Shown: positions 43,491 through 52,080 of the stretch, piece after piece
Numbering within the stretch: the first letter of the stretch is position 1
Layout: the number at the start of each line of letters is the position of its first letter
NCBI GenBank assembly: GCA_024998815.1
Contig: JACEUQ010000002.1
Span: 1,502,501-1,566,500, forward strand
DNA from: Opitutus sp.
Lineage (GTDB): Bacteria > Verrucomicrobiota > Verrucomicrobiia > Opitutales > Opitutaceae
Direction: 5' to 3'
DNA length: 64,000 bases
Program-made: the position numbers and the translations under genes
Notes under the pieces: generated by a model
What the model was told of the DNA's origin: nothing
The model's database searches: none
Seen by the model: the letters and a program-made list of their open reading frames with translations, nothing else

Positions 43491-44144
43491 TCACTTGCTC
43501 CGCTTCTTCGCCACGACCTTCTTCACGGCTGCCTTCTTCACGACTGCTTTTTTAACAACTTTCTTGGCGACGACCGCTTTCTTCGCGACGGCAACCTTCT
43601 TGACGGCGACGGGCTTCTTTACGGCGACGGCCTTCACGACCTTCTTAACCGCGGTTTTCTTCGCGACCGCCTTAACCGCTTTCTTCACCACCGCTTTTTT
43701 AGCCACAGGCTTGGCTGCGACGACAACTTCGACCGCCGGCGTGGCCACGGACTTAACCGCCTTCGGCTCTTCGATCAGCTTAGAAATATTGATCGACTCC
43801 GCATCTTTCCACAGGCGCTCCAACGCGTAATTGCCGCGCTGCTCCGGGGTGAAAATGTGCGCCATGATCTGGTAGGCGTCGACCACCGTCCAGCCGCTGC
43901 CGTAGCCGCCCACTTCCATGCCGCAGATGGGGTGCTTCACCTCATCCAACACCCGCTCCACCTCGATGCGCAGCGCGCGCAGATGCGGATCCGAGTTACC
44001 GGTGGCCAGCACGAGATAATCGGTGATCGTGGACTTTCCACTCACTTTGAGCACGCGCAGATCCTCGGCTTTTTTATCGGCGAGGGCGCGGACCATCTGC
44101 TGAACTAACGTGAAAATGGGATCGGGTGTAGGCGTGTTCGACAT
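43491..44144 (-). CDS. rsfS: Ribosome silencing factor RsfS with long Lys/Ala/Val tail
   Basis: Residues 1-115 (from ATG 44144, MSNTPTPDPIF) are the RsfS/Iojap domain: ALADKKAEDLRVLKVSGKSTITDYLVLATGNSDPHLRALRIEVERVL, GYGSGWTVVDAYQIMAHIFTPEQRGNYALERLWKDA. RsfS binds ribosomal protein uL14 and blocks subunit joining when nutrients are low. The usual length is about 110-120; this protein has about 95 further residues built almost only of Lys, Ala and Val (KKAVVKKAVKAVAKK type). These resemble histone H1-like or nucleic-acid-binding tails and may strengthen binding to rRNA. It follows nadD by 1 bp, the common nadD-rsfS pairing. Confidence 0.92.
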   Translation of the reverse strand: MSNTPTPDPIFTLVQQMVRALADKKAEDLRVLKVSGKSTITDYLVLATGNSDPHLRALRIEVERVLDEVKHPICGMEVGGYGSGWTVVDAYQIMAHIFTPEQRGNYALERLWKDAESINISKLIEEPKAVKSVATPAVEVVVAAKPVAKKAVVKKAVKAVAKKTAVKKVVKAVAVKKPVAVKKVAVAKKAVVAKKVVKKAVVKKAAVKKVVAKKRSK

Positions 44145-44145
44145 G

Positions 44146-44736
44146 TTATTTTTGGCGATAGAGGGAGTTTTCCCGGATATACTCAACCGTCTTGTGCGGA
44201 ATCATGTAATCTATCGGCAAGCCCCGTGCCACGCGTTGCCGCACCTCGGTGGAACTGAGCTCCACTTGGTGCCCCTCACACCACTGAAGCCGTACCCCCA
44301 GCCCGGCAATCCCCGCGTCATGGCTCCCGCTCCAGCCTGGACGGGCCAAGGCGATGAACTCAACCTTCTGCGCCAATGCGCCGATCTCGCTCCACTTGTT
44401 GAGTTGCGCGACTTGATCAGCCCCGATCACCCAGCACAGCTCGGCCCCCGGATACTGCGTCTCTAGATAACGCACCGTATCGATCGTGTAGTTAACCCCT
44501 CCCCGGCGCACCTCGTAATCGCACACGGCGAACCGCTCGTCACCCTCCACCGCCGCGCGCACCATCGCCAGCCGCGACTCGGCCGAAGCTTGCGGCGTAT
44601 CCGGTTTTAGCGGCGCTTGTGCGGCCGGAACCCAAACCAGCCGGTCGAGCCCCGCCTGCTCGTAGGCGTCCTGCGCCGCCAACAGGTGACCAAAGTGCAC
44701 GGGATCAAAACTCCCGCCCATAAAACCAATCTTCAT
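44146..44736 (-). CDS. nadD: Nicotinate-nucleotide adenylyltransferase
   Basis: NadD makes nicotinate adenine dinucleotide from NaMN and ATP in NAD synthesis. The 196 residues start at the ATG at 44736 with the nucleotidyltransferase motif KIGFMGGSFDPVHFGHLLAA (H-x-G-H type). WVPAAQAPLKP, CWVIGADQVAQLNKWSEI and the C-terminal LSSTEVRQRVARGLPIDYMIPHKTVEYI (SSTxxR) are all family motifs. The open frame upstream to 44805 lacks support. It lies just before rsfS and probably shares its transcript. Confidence 0.95.
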   Translation of the reverse strand: MKIGFMGGSFDPVHFGHLLAAQDAYEQAGLDRLVWVPAAQAPLKPDTPQASAESRLAMVRAAVEGDERFAVCDYEVRRGGVNYTIDTVRYLETQYPGAELCWVIGADQVAQLNKWSEIGALAQKVEFIALARPGWSGSHDAGIAGLGVRLQWCEGHQVELSSTEVRQRVARGLPIDYMIPHKTVEYIRENSLYRQK

Positions 44737-45237
44737 GCCGCAAAACAAAACGCGCCCACCGCGCCCCGCAAGGCCGCGTTTGACTCCCCCAAAAACCAGC
44801 CTCAAGCGCAGCCCCGTAGGCTCATCTTCAAAACAAGCGATCGCAGAGGGCAGGAAGCCAAGCCATGTTCAGCAAGCCTCCGACTCCAAAGACGGCGGGT
44901 GGCCGCAAAGAGGCTCAAGGGGGGCAAAAAATCGGAGTGCTTCCGGAGGTGGTTTCCTTTTGCGACTCCTGCGCTTTTTTGCGGCTCAATCATCCGATAT
45001 TTATCCCCGAAGCAATGGCCGTGGATGGGGCTTTTTGTGTCATTTGGTGTTTTTTGTGGCCAATGGATGAGTGTGCTATCCACCGAAAACGTCGAGGAAC
45101 CCTGCCTTTGCGACCCTCGCGGTCCTAGGAGCCCTTTGCGTTAAAAAAATTCAACGAATGGCCTTTATTCAAAAACGGAGACGCCCCCGTTTTGAGGTTT
45201 GCCCGCCGCCCCGCCTCTGTCCGTCTTAGCGACAATC
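44737..45237. other. Intergenic region between nadD and the MalY/PatB-type gene
   Basis: Divergent promoters must lie here, but I see no clear -35/-10 pair. A decayed copy of the AGCCGCAAAAGAACGCA repeat family occupies about 44898-44990 (GGCCGCAAAGAGGCTC ... CGCTTTTTTGCGGCTC). No conserved ORF is supported in the remaining sequence. Confidence 0.5.
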
Positions 45238-46407
45238 ATGAGCTTCGACTTCGACACCGTCCCGCAGCGCCTCGGCACCGACTCGCAAAAATGGCAAAAA
45301 TACGCCGGCCGCGACATCCTCCCACTCTGGGTCGCCGACATGGATTTCCGCTCCTCGCCCGCCATCATCGCCGCCCTTCATGAGCGCGTGGAGCACGGCA
45401 TTTTTGGCTACGCCCGCCCGACCGCCGCCACCGTGTCCGCCGTCACTGACGCCCTCACCGCGCGCTACGGCTGGACCATCGATCCGACCTGGATCGTCTG
45501 GCTACCGGGACTGGTCTGCGGGCTCAACGTCACCGCCCAAGCCTTCGCGCAACCCGGCGAAGAGGTGCTGACCCTCACCCCCGTTTACCCGCCCTTCATG
45601 ACCGCGCCAAAAAACAGTGGCCGCGTCTCGGTAACGGTGCCCTTCGTCCTCGACGCCACCAGCCAACCCAGCCGCTGGACGATCGACTGGGACGCCCTGG
45701 AAAAAGCCGTCACGCCCCAGACCAAACTCTTCTTTCTCTGTAACCCCCACAACCCGCTCGCCCGGGTGTGGCGTCGCGAAGAACTGGAGAAACTCGGCGA
45801 GTTCTGCACCCGCCACGACCTCGTACTCTGCTCCGACGAAATCCACTGCGACCTCATCCTCGATCCCGCGCTGCCGCACATCCCCGCCGCCACGCTTTCA
45901 CCGGCCTTGGCCGAGCGCACCGTGACGCTCATGGCGCCGAGCAAAACCTACAACGTCCCCGGGCTTGGCACCTCCTTTGCGATCATCCCCTCCCCCACCC
46001 TGCGCGCACGCTTTGTCCGTGCGACCACCGGCATCGTCGCCGAGGTCACCACGCTGGGCTTCGCCGCCTGCGAGGCCGCCTACCGCGACAGCGAAGGCTG
46101 GCGCCAGGACCTACTCGCCTACCTGCGCGGCAACCGCGACTTCCTGCTCGATTTTCTCGCCCGCGAATTACCCGGCCTACGAATCGACGCCCCCATGGAG
46201 GCCACCTACCTGGCGTGGATCAACATTGAGACGCTGAACCTCACCGACCCGATCGCCCACTTTGAAAGCCACGGCGTCGGCCTGAGCGAGTGCGCCTTCT
46301 TTGGGGCCAAACGCGGCAGTCACGTGCGCATCAATATCGGCTGCCCCCGCGCCACCCTCGCCGAGGCCCTGCGCCGCCTCAAACTCGCCGTCGGCGCGCT
46401 CGGTTAA
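45238..46407 (+). CDS. MalY/PatB-family PLP aminotransferase (probable cystathionine beta-lyase)
   Basis: The 389-residue fold-type I PLP enzyme starts at ATG 45238. It shows the MalY/PatB signature near the N-terminus (DILPLWVADMDFRSSPAIIAAL, then HGIFGYARP). PQTKLFFLCNPHNPLARVW carries the substrate-binding region, DEIHCDLIL the PLP-ring Asp, and LMAPSKTYNVPGLGTSF the Schiff-base Lys. Members cleave cystathionine or cysteine to pyruvate, ammonia and a thiol; some also act as regulators. It is convergent with the DCC gene, their stops overlapping by a few bases. Which sulfur substrate it prefers cannot be read from sequence. Confidence 0.9.
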   Translation: MSFDFDTVPQRLGTDSQKWQKYAGRDILPLWVADMDFRSSPAIIAALHERVEHGIFGYARPTAATVSAVTDALTARYGWTIDPTWIVWLPGLVCGLNVTAQAFAQPGEEVLTLTPVYPPFMTAPKNSGRVSVTVPFVLDATSQPSRWTIDWDALEKAVTPQTKLFFLCNPHNPLARVWRREELEKLGEFCTRHDLVLCSDEIHCDLILDPALPHIPAATLSPALAERTVTLMAPSKTYNVPGLGTSFAIIPSPTLRARFVRATTGIVAEVTTLGFAACEAAYRDSEGWRQDLLAYLRGNRDFLLDFLARELPGLRIDAPMEATYLAWINIETLNLTDPIAHFESHGVGLSECAFFGAKRGSHVRINIGCPRATLAEALRRLKLAVGALG

Positions 46408-46829
46408 TCCAAAATCCGCCGCGCCCAATCCGGATTGGGCAGCGGCTTCGGCTCCGAGTGCCCAAAAATCCGATACCGCAGGCGGGCCACCAGCCGATAG
46501 CCCGCGTCAAGCCACACCACCGGCACCACGGCCAACAGCCGCCCCAGTAACCGCCACCCGCCGCCCAGTTCCCTCAATGCGGCTAAAACCCCGGCCGTTC
46601 GCTGGTAAAAAGCCGCGTCCGTCCGCGCCAGATTCACAGCGAATACCAGACTATCGAAGTCGGTCGTGTTTAACCCATGACTGCGCAAAAAAACCTGTGC
46701 CGTTTTCCCCTGAAGCGGGGCGAAACACAACACGCCGCGTCGATCGACTCGGAGCATCAGACGTACAAGGGACTGGCATAACCCGCATTCGCCATCGTAA
46801 AGGAGCACCGGCGTGCGAAGTGTTGCCAT
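46404..46829 (-). CDS. DCC family (DUF393) thiol-disulfide oxidoreductase-like protein
   Basis: The defining motif DGECGLC lies at 12-18 after a beta strand (TPVLLYDGECGLC), followed by LVRLMLRVDRRGVLCFAPLQGKTAQVFL, the normal DUF393 core. A C-terminal amphipathic or membrane-near part contains WRLLGRLLAVVPVVWLDAGYRLVARLRYRIFG. I chose ATG 46829 (141 residues, normal for the family); the frame also has ATGs at 46871 and 46919 that would add a non-conserved leader. The function is not firmly known; a redox role is presumed from the CxxC. Confidence 0.85.
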   Translation of the reverse strand: MATLRTPVLLYDGECGLCQSLVRLMLRVDRRGVLCFAPLQGKTAQVFLRSHGLNTTDFDSLVFAVNLARTDAAFYQRTAGVLAALRELGGGWRLLGRLLAVVPVVWLDAGYRLVARLRYRIFGHSEPKPLPNPDWARRILD

Positions 46830-46925
46830 GGATTCAACTAGGAAGCCCAAACGCGCACGGGCCAACGCCATTTTTAGAACTGTCGGATCTTCCTCCTCTG
46901 TAAAATCAACGCCAAACATCGATCC

Positions 46926-47005
46926 TTTTAGCCGCGAAAGAACGCAGCGAACACATAGAAATACAGGCTTGTTCTTTGCGCTCCTTGCGTTCTTTTGCGG
47001 CTAAA
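46926..47005. repeat. Inverted repeat of the TTAGCCGCGAAAGAACGCA family
   Basis: TTTAGCCGCGAAAGAACGCA at the left and TTGCGTTCTTTTGCGGCTAA at the right face each other around ATACAGGCTTG. It lies in the gap 46830-47154; the rest of the gap shows no feature. Confidence 0.85.
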
Positions 47006-47154
47006 CGGCCTTGGTTTAACCCGACAAGATCATGCTACTGCCTGCTAGCGTCGAAATCGCGGCGAAGGACAAAGACCACCCGACGCACGGGCAGGCACGG
47101 CAACAGCGCCGGAATACTTGCGCAACGCCCCGCATGCGTTTTGCCTGACGCCCC

Positions 47155-48090
47155 ATGATCGCCCCTGCCCCCACGCCCGCCTCAGCCGCCCGCCCGTGGG
47201 ACCTCGGCCGCTGGATTGCAGTGGGCGTGCTCGTGTGCAGCGGCGTGGCTTTTTGGCCCATCACCCGCTGGCTGGCGCAGGAGGTCACCGGAAGCGCCCA
47301 GATCCGCCAGTCCTTCGTGCTACTCGGCGCGGCCACCGGCTTGGTGATCTGGCAGCACCTGCGCGAATGGCGGCTGGTGCTGGAGGTGAGTAACCGCGCG
47401 CTGCTCCTGCTGATTGCCGCCTACCTGTGCGTGGTCGCTGCGTGGTGGTTAAACCAACCGCTGCTCGCGCTGCCTGCCTTCGTGTTGGGTTTGGCCGGAT
47501 GCCTGCACGTGGTCGCAGGCGCGGATGCCTCGCGGTTTCTCCGCCCGTTGTTCACCGGCTTCATCGGCTGCCTCGGGGTCATTCTCCTCTTCCCGGTGCT
47601 CGACTGGCCCTTGCGGCAGATGGCCGGATTGAACGCCGCGCGCCTGCTCCAAGGCATCGGTTTTACGCCGCAACTGGCGGTCATCCTGCAACCCGCGCCC
47701 AAGCTCATGCTCAACACCGGGCGTAACATTTTCGAGGTCGCCACCGAGTGCAACGGCTTCGGCCTGATCACCAGCGGGGCGGTGCTCGCAGTGCTGGCAG
47801 CGGGCATCGCCGGACGGCGGGCGGGCGCGCTGCTCTGGTTGGTGCCGTTGGCTCTGGCGCTCGGCTTCGGCTTCAATCTCCTGCGCATCCTGATCATCTG
47901 CGTGCTGGCCCCCTTTTTCCCGCAACACTACTACGCGCTGCATGAGACCGCCGGCGTGCTCATGCTGTGGACCGGGCTCGGACTGGTCGGCTGGCTCGCG
48001 TGGCGTCCGCCGGTGGCGGCCCACGCGGACTCGGCGAAACCGGAAACTCAACCCCATCCCTCTGAGTTTTTAACCCCTAATGAACACTAA
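47155..48090 (+). CDS. Exosortase/archaeosortase family protein
   Basis: The 311-residue protein has about eight membrane helices. The exosortase catalytic triad is in place: C199 in EVATECNGFGLITSGAV, R244 in GFNLLRILIICVLAP and H263 in YYALHETAGVLMLWTG. Exosortases cleave C-terminal PEP-CTERM-like sorting tails and attach proteins to the surface. No substrate with such a tail is seen in the window, so it is an orphan here, although the nearby glycosylation cluster is a usual companion. The last residues (FLTPNEH) and the stop lie in a repeat, so the natural C-terminus may have been changed. Confidence 0.9.
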   Translation: MIAPAPTPASAARPWDLGRWIAVGVLVCSGVAFWPITRWLAQEVTGSAQIRQSFVLLGAATGLVIWQHLREWRLVLEVSNRALLLLIAAYLCVVAAWWLNQPLLALPAFVLGLAGCLHVVAGADASRFLRPLFTGFIGCLGVILLFPVLDWPLRQMAGLNAARLLQGIGFTPQLAVILQPAPKLMLNTGRNIFEVATECNGFGLITSGAVLAVLAAGIAGRRAGALLWLVPLALALGFGFNLLRILIICVLAPFFPQHYYALHETAGVLMLWTGLGLVGWLAWRPPVAAHADSAKPETQPHPSEFLTPNEH

Positions 48091-48125
48091 TCCGCACTAA
48101 GTTTCGGATATTCAGATTAGTGACC
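48067..48125. repeat. Repeat of the TTTAACCNCTAATGAACAC family at the exosortase 3' end
   Basis: TTTTTAACCCCTAATGAACA starts inside the exosortase ORF and its TAA (48088-48090) is the stop. A weak inverted partner (GATTAGTGACC) lies at the right. Fuller copies are at 55173-55268 and 58049-58147. Confidence 0.65.
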
Positions 48126-48134
48126 ATGAGTGAC

Positions 48135-48191
48135 GTAGCGCAGGCTTCCAGCCTGCATTTCCCCATCGGGCAGACTGGAAGTCTGCGCTAC
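48135..48191. repeat. Inverted pair of GTAGCGCAGGCTTCCAG repeats
   Basis: Arms at 48135-48157 and 48170-48191. The left arm is a variant (CAGGCTTCCAGCCTG) with compensating changes that keep its inner palindrome, which suggests that the fold matters. Confidence 0.8.
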
Positions 48192-48220
48192 TTTTTAATC
48201 CCACAGCCCCCCACCATTTC

Positions 48221-49180
48221 ATGTCGCCCCAGCGCCCCTCGCTCCCGCCCGTCCTGCGCCGCTTCAGCCGCACCAGTTTGCTCGGCTTGCTGCTGCTCAG
48301 CGCCTGCGCCCAGCCGCCGCCTTACGGGCCGCCGGAGCGCACCGGCACGTTGCCCAAAATCCTCATTGAATCGAGCGGGCTAGCCGCCTCTCACCGCGAC
48401 TCCAAACTGCTTTGGGCCCACAACGACAGCGGCGGCCAACCCGTGCTTTATGCGCTCGATCCCAACGGCACCCGCCGGGGCGATCTGCGTATTCAGGGCG
48501 TGGCTAACCGCGACTGGGAAGACATCGCCTCCTTCGAGCTCGACGGGCGCGCCTGGCTGTTGGTCGCCGACACCGGCGACAACGACAGCCACCGCACCGA
48601 TTGCGCGCTTTACGTGGTCGCCGAACCTGATCCGGCGGAGCTCTCGACCGACCGCGAAACCACGGGGAAAGTCGCCTGGAAAATCCCGGTGCGTTACCTC
48701 GACGGCCCGCGCGACTGCGAAGCGGTGGCCGTGGACGCGCGCGCCGGCCTGGTTTACCTGCTAGCCAAACGCACCTCGCCGCACGGGCTGTACACGTTGC
48801 CGCTGCGCCTGCCGGCCGATGGCGTTCTGCCTGCGGCGATGCCGGTGGCGCAACTGCCCGAAAGCCACTTCCCGCAGCCCTCCGGCACCCAGCACCTGTT
48901 GCCAATCCCGACCGGGCGTTATCGGGCGCAACCCACCGGCATGGATTTCGCCGCCGATGGCACGGCGGCAGTGGTGGTAACCTACGGCGACGTGTTATTG
49001 TTTAACCGCAAGCCGGCCGAGCGCTGGGCTGATGCGCTGAGACGCGCGCCGGAGGTGCTGGCGCCGCACGGTTTGGTGCAGGCCGAGGCGGTGGCGTTCG
49101 GCGCCGACGGCAAAACGATCTACGTGACCTCGGAACGCGAAGGCAGCGCGATCGTGCGCTACCGGGCGACCGCACCCTGA
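48221..49180 (+). CDS. Lipoprotein, predicted beta-propeller-like, unknown function
   Basis: The 319-residue product has a lipoprotein signal: a basic N-terminus (RRFSRTS), LLGLLLL and the lipobox LSAC. The mature part has beta-propeller-like repeats: ESSGLAASHRDSKLLWAHNDSGGQPVLYALD, WEDIASFELDGRAWLLVADTGDN, ARDCEAVAVDARAGLVYLLAK-like segments and EAVAFGADGKTIYVTSE. NDSGG...DWEDI...DTGDN is typical of a widespread family of esterase-like or SdiA-regulated-type propellers with no settled function. The TGA stop (49178-49180) comes from the GAGCTCACGCTC repeat that follows, so the last residues may not be original. Confidence 0.8.
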   Translation: MSPQRPSLPPVLRRFSRTSLLGLLLLSACAQPPPYGPPERTGTLPKILIESSGLAASHRDSKLLWAHNDSGGQPVLYALDPNGTRRGDLRIQGVANRDWEDIASFELDGRAWLLVADTGDNDSHRTDCALYVVAEPDPAELSTDRETTGKVAWKIPVRYLDGPRDCEAVAVDARAGLVYLLAKRTSPHGLYTLPLRLPADGVLPAAMPVAQLPESHFPQPSGTQHLLPIPTGRYRAQPTGMDFAADGTAAVVVTYGDVLLFNRKPAERWADALRRAPEVLAPHGLVQAEAVAFGADGKTIYVTSEREGSAIVRYRATAP

Positions 49181-49269
49181 GCTCACGCTCAAGGCCACGC
49201 GGCGTGTATTCGTGAAGCAGCGGAGTGGGTTCGCGAAGCGTGTGGCCTTGAGCGTGAGCTCAAGGATGC
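49176..49269. repeat. Palindrome of the GAGCTCACGCTCAAGGCCAC family
   Basis: CCCTGAGCTCACGCTCAAGG at the left is mirrored by CCTTGAGCGTGAGCTCAAGG at the right. The MITE-like ends are absent, so only the core of the family is present. It supplies the stop codon of the lipoprotein gene. Confidence 0.8.
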
Positions 49270-49291
49270 CGCAGAACGCCAAACCGCCGCG

Positions 49292-50107
49292 CTACCCGCG
49301 CTGACGCACCGCTTCGAATAACGTAATAATCGTAGCCATCGCCACGTTGAGCGAATCCGCCTGGCCCGCCATGGGGATCACCACCCGCGCATCGGCCTCT
49401 TTTAACCAGTAATCGCTCAGCCCGTATTGCTCGCTGCCCATCACGATCGCCAGCGGGCCGCGCAGATCGGTGTCCGTGTAAAAATCGGTCGCCGAGGGCG
49501 TCGTCGCCACCGAGCGAATCTGGTTTGCACGCAGCCATTCGCGTACCTCCGCGCTGCTGGCGATCACCACCGGCACGGAAAACAACACACCGGTGGAGGC
49601 GCGCACCACGTTGGGATTAAACAGATCCGTCACCGGGTCGCAGACGATGAGCGCGTCCACGCCCGCCGCGTCCGCACTGCGCAAAATGGTGCCGAGGTTA
49701 CCCGGTTTTTCGATCGCCTCGACGACCAGTAAAAAGGGCGCTTTGCCCGCCGCCGGAGCCGGGATGTCGGCCAGCCCGCGCCGCCATTGCGGGGCCACGG
49801 CCAGCAGGCCGTCGGGGCGTTCACGATAGGCGACCTTGGCGAACGCCTCCTTGGACAACTCGAACACCTGCGCCCCGGCAGCCTGCGCCTGGGCGATGAG
49901 CGCTGGCTCGTTTCCCCCCAAATACCACTCCGGCGAAATGTAGAGCTCGGTGAGCGTGATTTTTTTCTCCAGCGCGCGGCGGATCTGGCGGTAACCCTCG
50001 ACGAGGAAAACCCCGGCTTCGTCGCGCGGACGGCGGTCGCGCAGTTTGACGAGCTGCTTGATGCGCGGATTCTGGAGGCTGGATATTTTTTCGGTTGGTG
50101 TGCCCAC
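49292..50107 (-). CDS. TrmH/SpoU family RNA 2'-O-methyltransferase (RlmB-like)
   Basis: The 271-residue SPOUT enzyme has an N-terminal substrate-binding domain (SSLQNPRIKQLVKLRDRRPRDEAGVFLVEGYRQIRRAL), then the knotted domain with three signature motifs: EKPGNLGTILRSADAAG, LAIVMGSEQYGLSDYWL and IPMAGQADSLNVAMATIITLFE. It would methylate a ribose in rRNA or tRNA using SAM; the exact target is not certain. I placed the start at GTG 50107, where similarity begins. The frame is open to 50407 only because it overlaps the divergent gene. It shares a 100-bp divergent promoter region with the RlmD-like gene. Confidence 0.88.
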   Translation of the reverse strand: MGTPTEKISSLQNPRIKQLVKLRDRRPRDEAGVFLVEGYRQIRRALEKKITLTELYISPEWYLGGNEPALIAQAQAAGAQVFELSKEAFAKVAYRERPDGLLAVAPQWRRGLADIPAPAAGKAPFLLVVEAIEKPGNLGTILRSADAAGVDALIVCDPVTDLFNPNVVRASTGVLFSVPVVIASSAEVREWLRANQIRSVATTPSATDFYTDTDLRGPLAIVMGSEQYGLSDYWLKEADARVVIPMAGQADSLNVAMATIITLFEAVRQRG

Positions 50108-50206
50108 GGACCACACGGAACACACAGAAAACCGGCAAAAGACAAAATTCTTTTCCGCGCCGTGCTTTTCCTCGCCGTGGGCGTTTCCGTGTATTCCGTG
50201 GGAAGC

Positions 50207-51454
50207 GTGGGTAGAAATAACAAAAAGTTCAACGACCGTCCTTTCGGCTATCACCAAGAAATCGAGCTGGAGATTGCCACGCTGACCAACCTGGGCGTGG
50301 GCCTGGGCCGCGTGCCGCATCCGCAAGATCCCGCAGGCAAGTGGGTGGTCATGGTGCCGTTCACCCTGCCCGGCGAACGGGTGCGCGTGCGCGTGTTCCG
50401 CAACCACAAGAATTTCTCAGAGGCCGACATCGTCACCATCCTGACCCCGTCGCCCAAACGCATCGCCCCGCCCTGCCCCGCCTTCGGCACCTGCGGCGGT
50501 TGCCAATACCAGAACCTCGCCTACGACGAGCAGCTCCTGTGGAAGCGCCGTCAGGTCGAGGAGTTGCTCAAGTACATGGCCGACACCGTATTCCCGGTGT
50601 CACCCGTGATCGGTTCGCCGGTCGAGTACGGTTACCGCTCGAAAATCACGCCGCATTTCAACGCCCCGCGCGGCGACGGCAAACCGTTGCCCATCGGCTT
50701 CCTGCGGCAGGGCACGCGCTTCGACATCATCGACGTGCCGCGCTGCGTCATCGCCACCGACGCGATCAACGCCCGCCTGGCCGAGGCCCGCGCAACAGTG
50801 CGCACCAAGGCTGAAAACGGCGACTATGCGCGTGGTGGCACCCTGTTGTTGCGCGACGCGTCCGGCGTAGTGACGACCAACTACGACGACATCGTCACCG
50901 AGACGGTCGGCGACCTGAAATTAAAGTTCCTCGCTCGCGATTTTTTCCAAAACAACCCGTTTATCCTACCGGCTTTTACCGGTTACGCGCGCGACCAAGC
51001 CGCCGCCAGCGGGGCGCGCTTCATGGTGGACGCCTACTGTGGCAGCGGCCTGTTTGCGCTCACGGCGGCACCGGCGTTTGAGCAGGTGGCCGGCATCGAG
51101 ATCAGCGACAGCAGCATCGTTTTCGCCAAACAAAACGCGGCGGCCAACGGGTTAACCAACGTGACGTTCCAAGCGGGTGACGCGGCGGCGATTTTCGCCG
51201 GGCTAACGTTCCCGGCGGACGACACGGTGGTCTTGATCGATCCGCCGCGCAAAGGCTGCGACGAGTCGTTCCTGACGCAGTTGTTTAACTATGGACCGCG
51301 GGCGGTGGTGTACGTGAGTTGCGACCCGGCCACGCAGATGCGCGATTTGAAAGCGTTCCTCGCAGCCGGCTACGAACTGACCGCGGTGCAGCCCTTCGAC
51401 CTATTCCCGCAAACGCGCCACCTGGAGTGCGTGATCACGCTGCGGAAGAAGTGA
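50207..51454 (+). CDS. 23S rRNA (uracil-5)-methyltransferase, RlmD/RumA-like
   Basis: The 415 residues begin with a TRAM-like domain (about 15-80, LTNLGVGLGRV...GERVRVRVFRN). Iron-sulfur cysteines follow: C90, C96 and C99 (CPAFGTCGGCQYQ), with the next Cys in DVPRCVIAT. FLARDFFQNNPFILP precedes the Rossmann domain MVDAYCGSGLFALTAA, then LIDPPRKGCDESFL and VVYVSCDPATQMRDL with the catalytic Cys. Such enzymes methylate U747/U1939 of 23S rRNA or U54 of tRNA; the specific site is not clear. The start is GTG 50207 or a nearby GTG, because no ATG lies before the TRAM domain. The long extension upstream is antisense to the TrmH gene. Confidence 0.88.
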   Translation: MGRNNKKFNDRPFGYHQEIELEIATLTNLGVGLGRVPHPQDPAGKWVVMVPFTLPGERVRVRVFRNHKNFSEADIVTILTPSPKRIAPPCPAFGTCGGCQYQNLAYDEQLLWKRRQVEELLKYMADTVFPVSPVIGSPVEYGYRSKITPHFNAPRGDGKPLPIGFLRQGTRFDIIDVPRCVIATDAINARLAEARATVRTKAENGDYARGGTLLLRDASGVVTTNYDDIVTETVGDLKLKFLARDFFQNNPFILPAFTGYARDQAAASGARFMVDAYCGSGLFALTAAPAFEQVAGIEISDSSIVFAKQNAAANGLTNVTFQAGDAAAIFAGLTFPADDTVVLIDPPRKGCDESFLTQLFNYGPRAVVYVSCDPATQMRDLKAFLAAGYELTAVQPFDLFPQTRHLECVITLRKK

Positions 51455-51537
51455 GTAGCGCAGACTTCCTGTCTGCTTCGGGTGCAAGGCCTGTGCGGCC
51501 GACTTGAGGCGCCGAGCAGACTGGAAGTCTGCGCTAC
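51455..51537. repeat. Inverted pair of GTAGCGCAGACTTCC repeats
   Basis: It begins directly after the TGA of the RlmD-like gene (arms about 51455-51477 and 51515-51537). The left arm has CTGTCTGC in place of CAGTCTGC, a one-base decay. Confidence 0.8.
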
Positions 51538-51597
51538 TTTGCGGCGCTCGGCACGGACGACACGGAGGTCGTCCCTCCGACATTCGCTTAACCCGCC

Positions 51598-51867
51598 TCA
51601 CACATACCGGCTGGGTTCGGGCTCGGCGTCGTGTTTGCCCTCGTAGGCGTGGACACTCGCGGCCGAGTCGCTCCAGAGCGGCAGGTTGTGGTGCCGCCAC
51701 TGGCTGGTTTCGCTGATGTCTTTCTCCACCTCGGGATCGCGGGCATTGAGCATCAATCGGTTGAGGGCGGCGTAGGCGACGTCCTCGGCTTTAACATTGA
51801 GCGACTTGGCGTAACGCTCGACGGCGTCGATTTCGGCCATTTCCAGGTGAATTTTGATAGCAGACAT
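51598..51867 (-). CDS. Small hypothetical protein, possible ribbon-helix-helix regulator
   Basis: The 89 residues start at ATG 51867. The N-terminal half, IKIHLEMAEIDAVERYAKSLNVKAEDVAYAALNRLML, has the strand-helix-helix pattern of CopG/Arc-like proteins or antitoxins. The C-terminal half is polar (DISETSQWRHHNLPLWSDSA) and could be a partner-binding tail. No toxin gene adjoins it, so an antitoxin role is not supported by context. It stands alone between two repeats. Confidence 0.6.
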   Translation of the reverse strand: MSAIKIHLEMAEIDAVERYAKSLNVKAEDVAYAALNRLMLNARDPEVEKDISETSQWRHHNLPLWSDSAASVHAYEGKHDAEPEPSRYV

Positions 51868-52000
51868 AGGGCCTCCGTGGGGTTGGGAGTTTGCGGTTGC
51901 GCGGACGAACGCAGCCTAGGCGCGTTTGCCTCAATCGGCAAGGGACGCAGGTGAACAAGTAGGCCGTAATATGAAAGGCGTCGGATCAACCCAGGGCAGT

Positions 52001-52080
52001 TTAGCCGCGAAAGAACGCAAGGAGCGCAAAGAACAATCCCTGTATTTTTATGCGTTCTCTGCGTTCTTTCGCGGCTAAAA
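52001..52080. repeat. Inverted repeat of the TTAGCCGCGAAAGAACGCA family
   Basis: TTAGCCGCGAAAGAACGCAA and its mirror GCGTTCTCTGCGTTCTTTCG-type right arm enclose CCCTGTATTTTT. The gap 51868-52225 holds this repeat and no supported gene. Confidence 0.85.

Noticed and set aside
43387-43830. Thr/Phe/Ala-rich plus-strand ORF opposite rsfS
   Set aside because: It is the antisense of the Lys/Ala/Val codon repeats of the RsfS tail.
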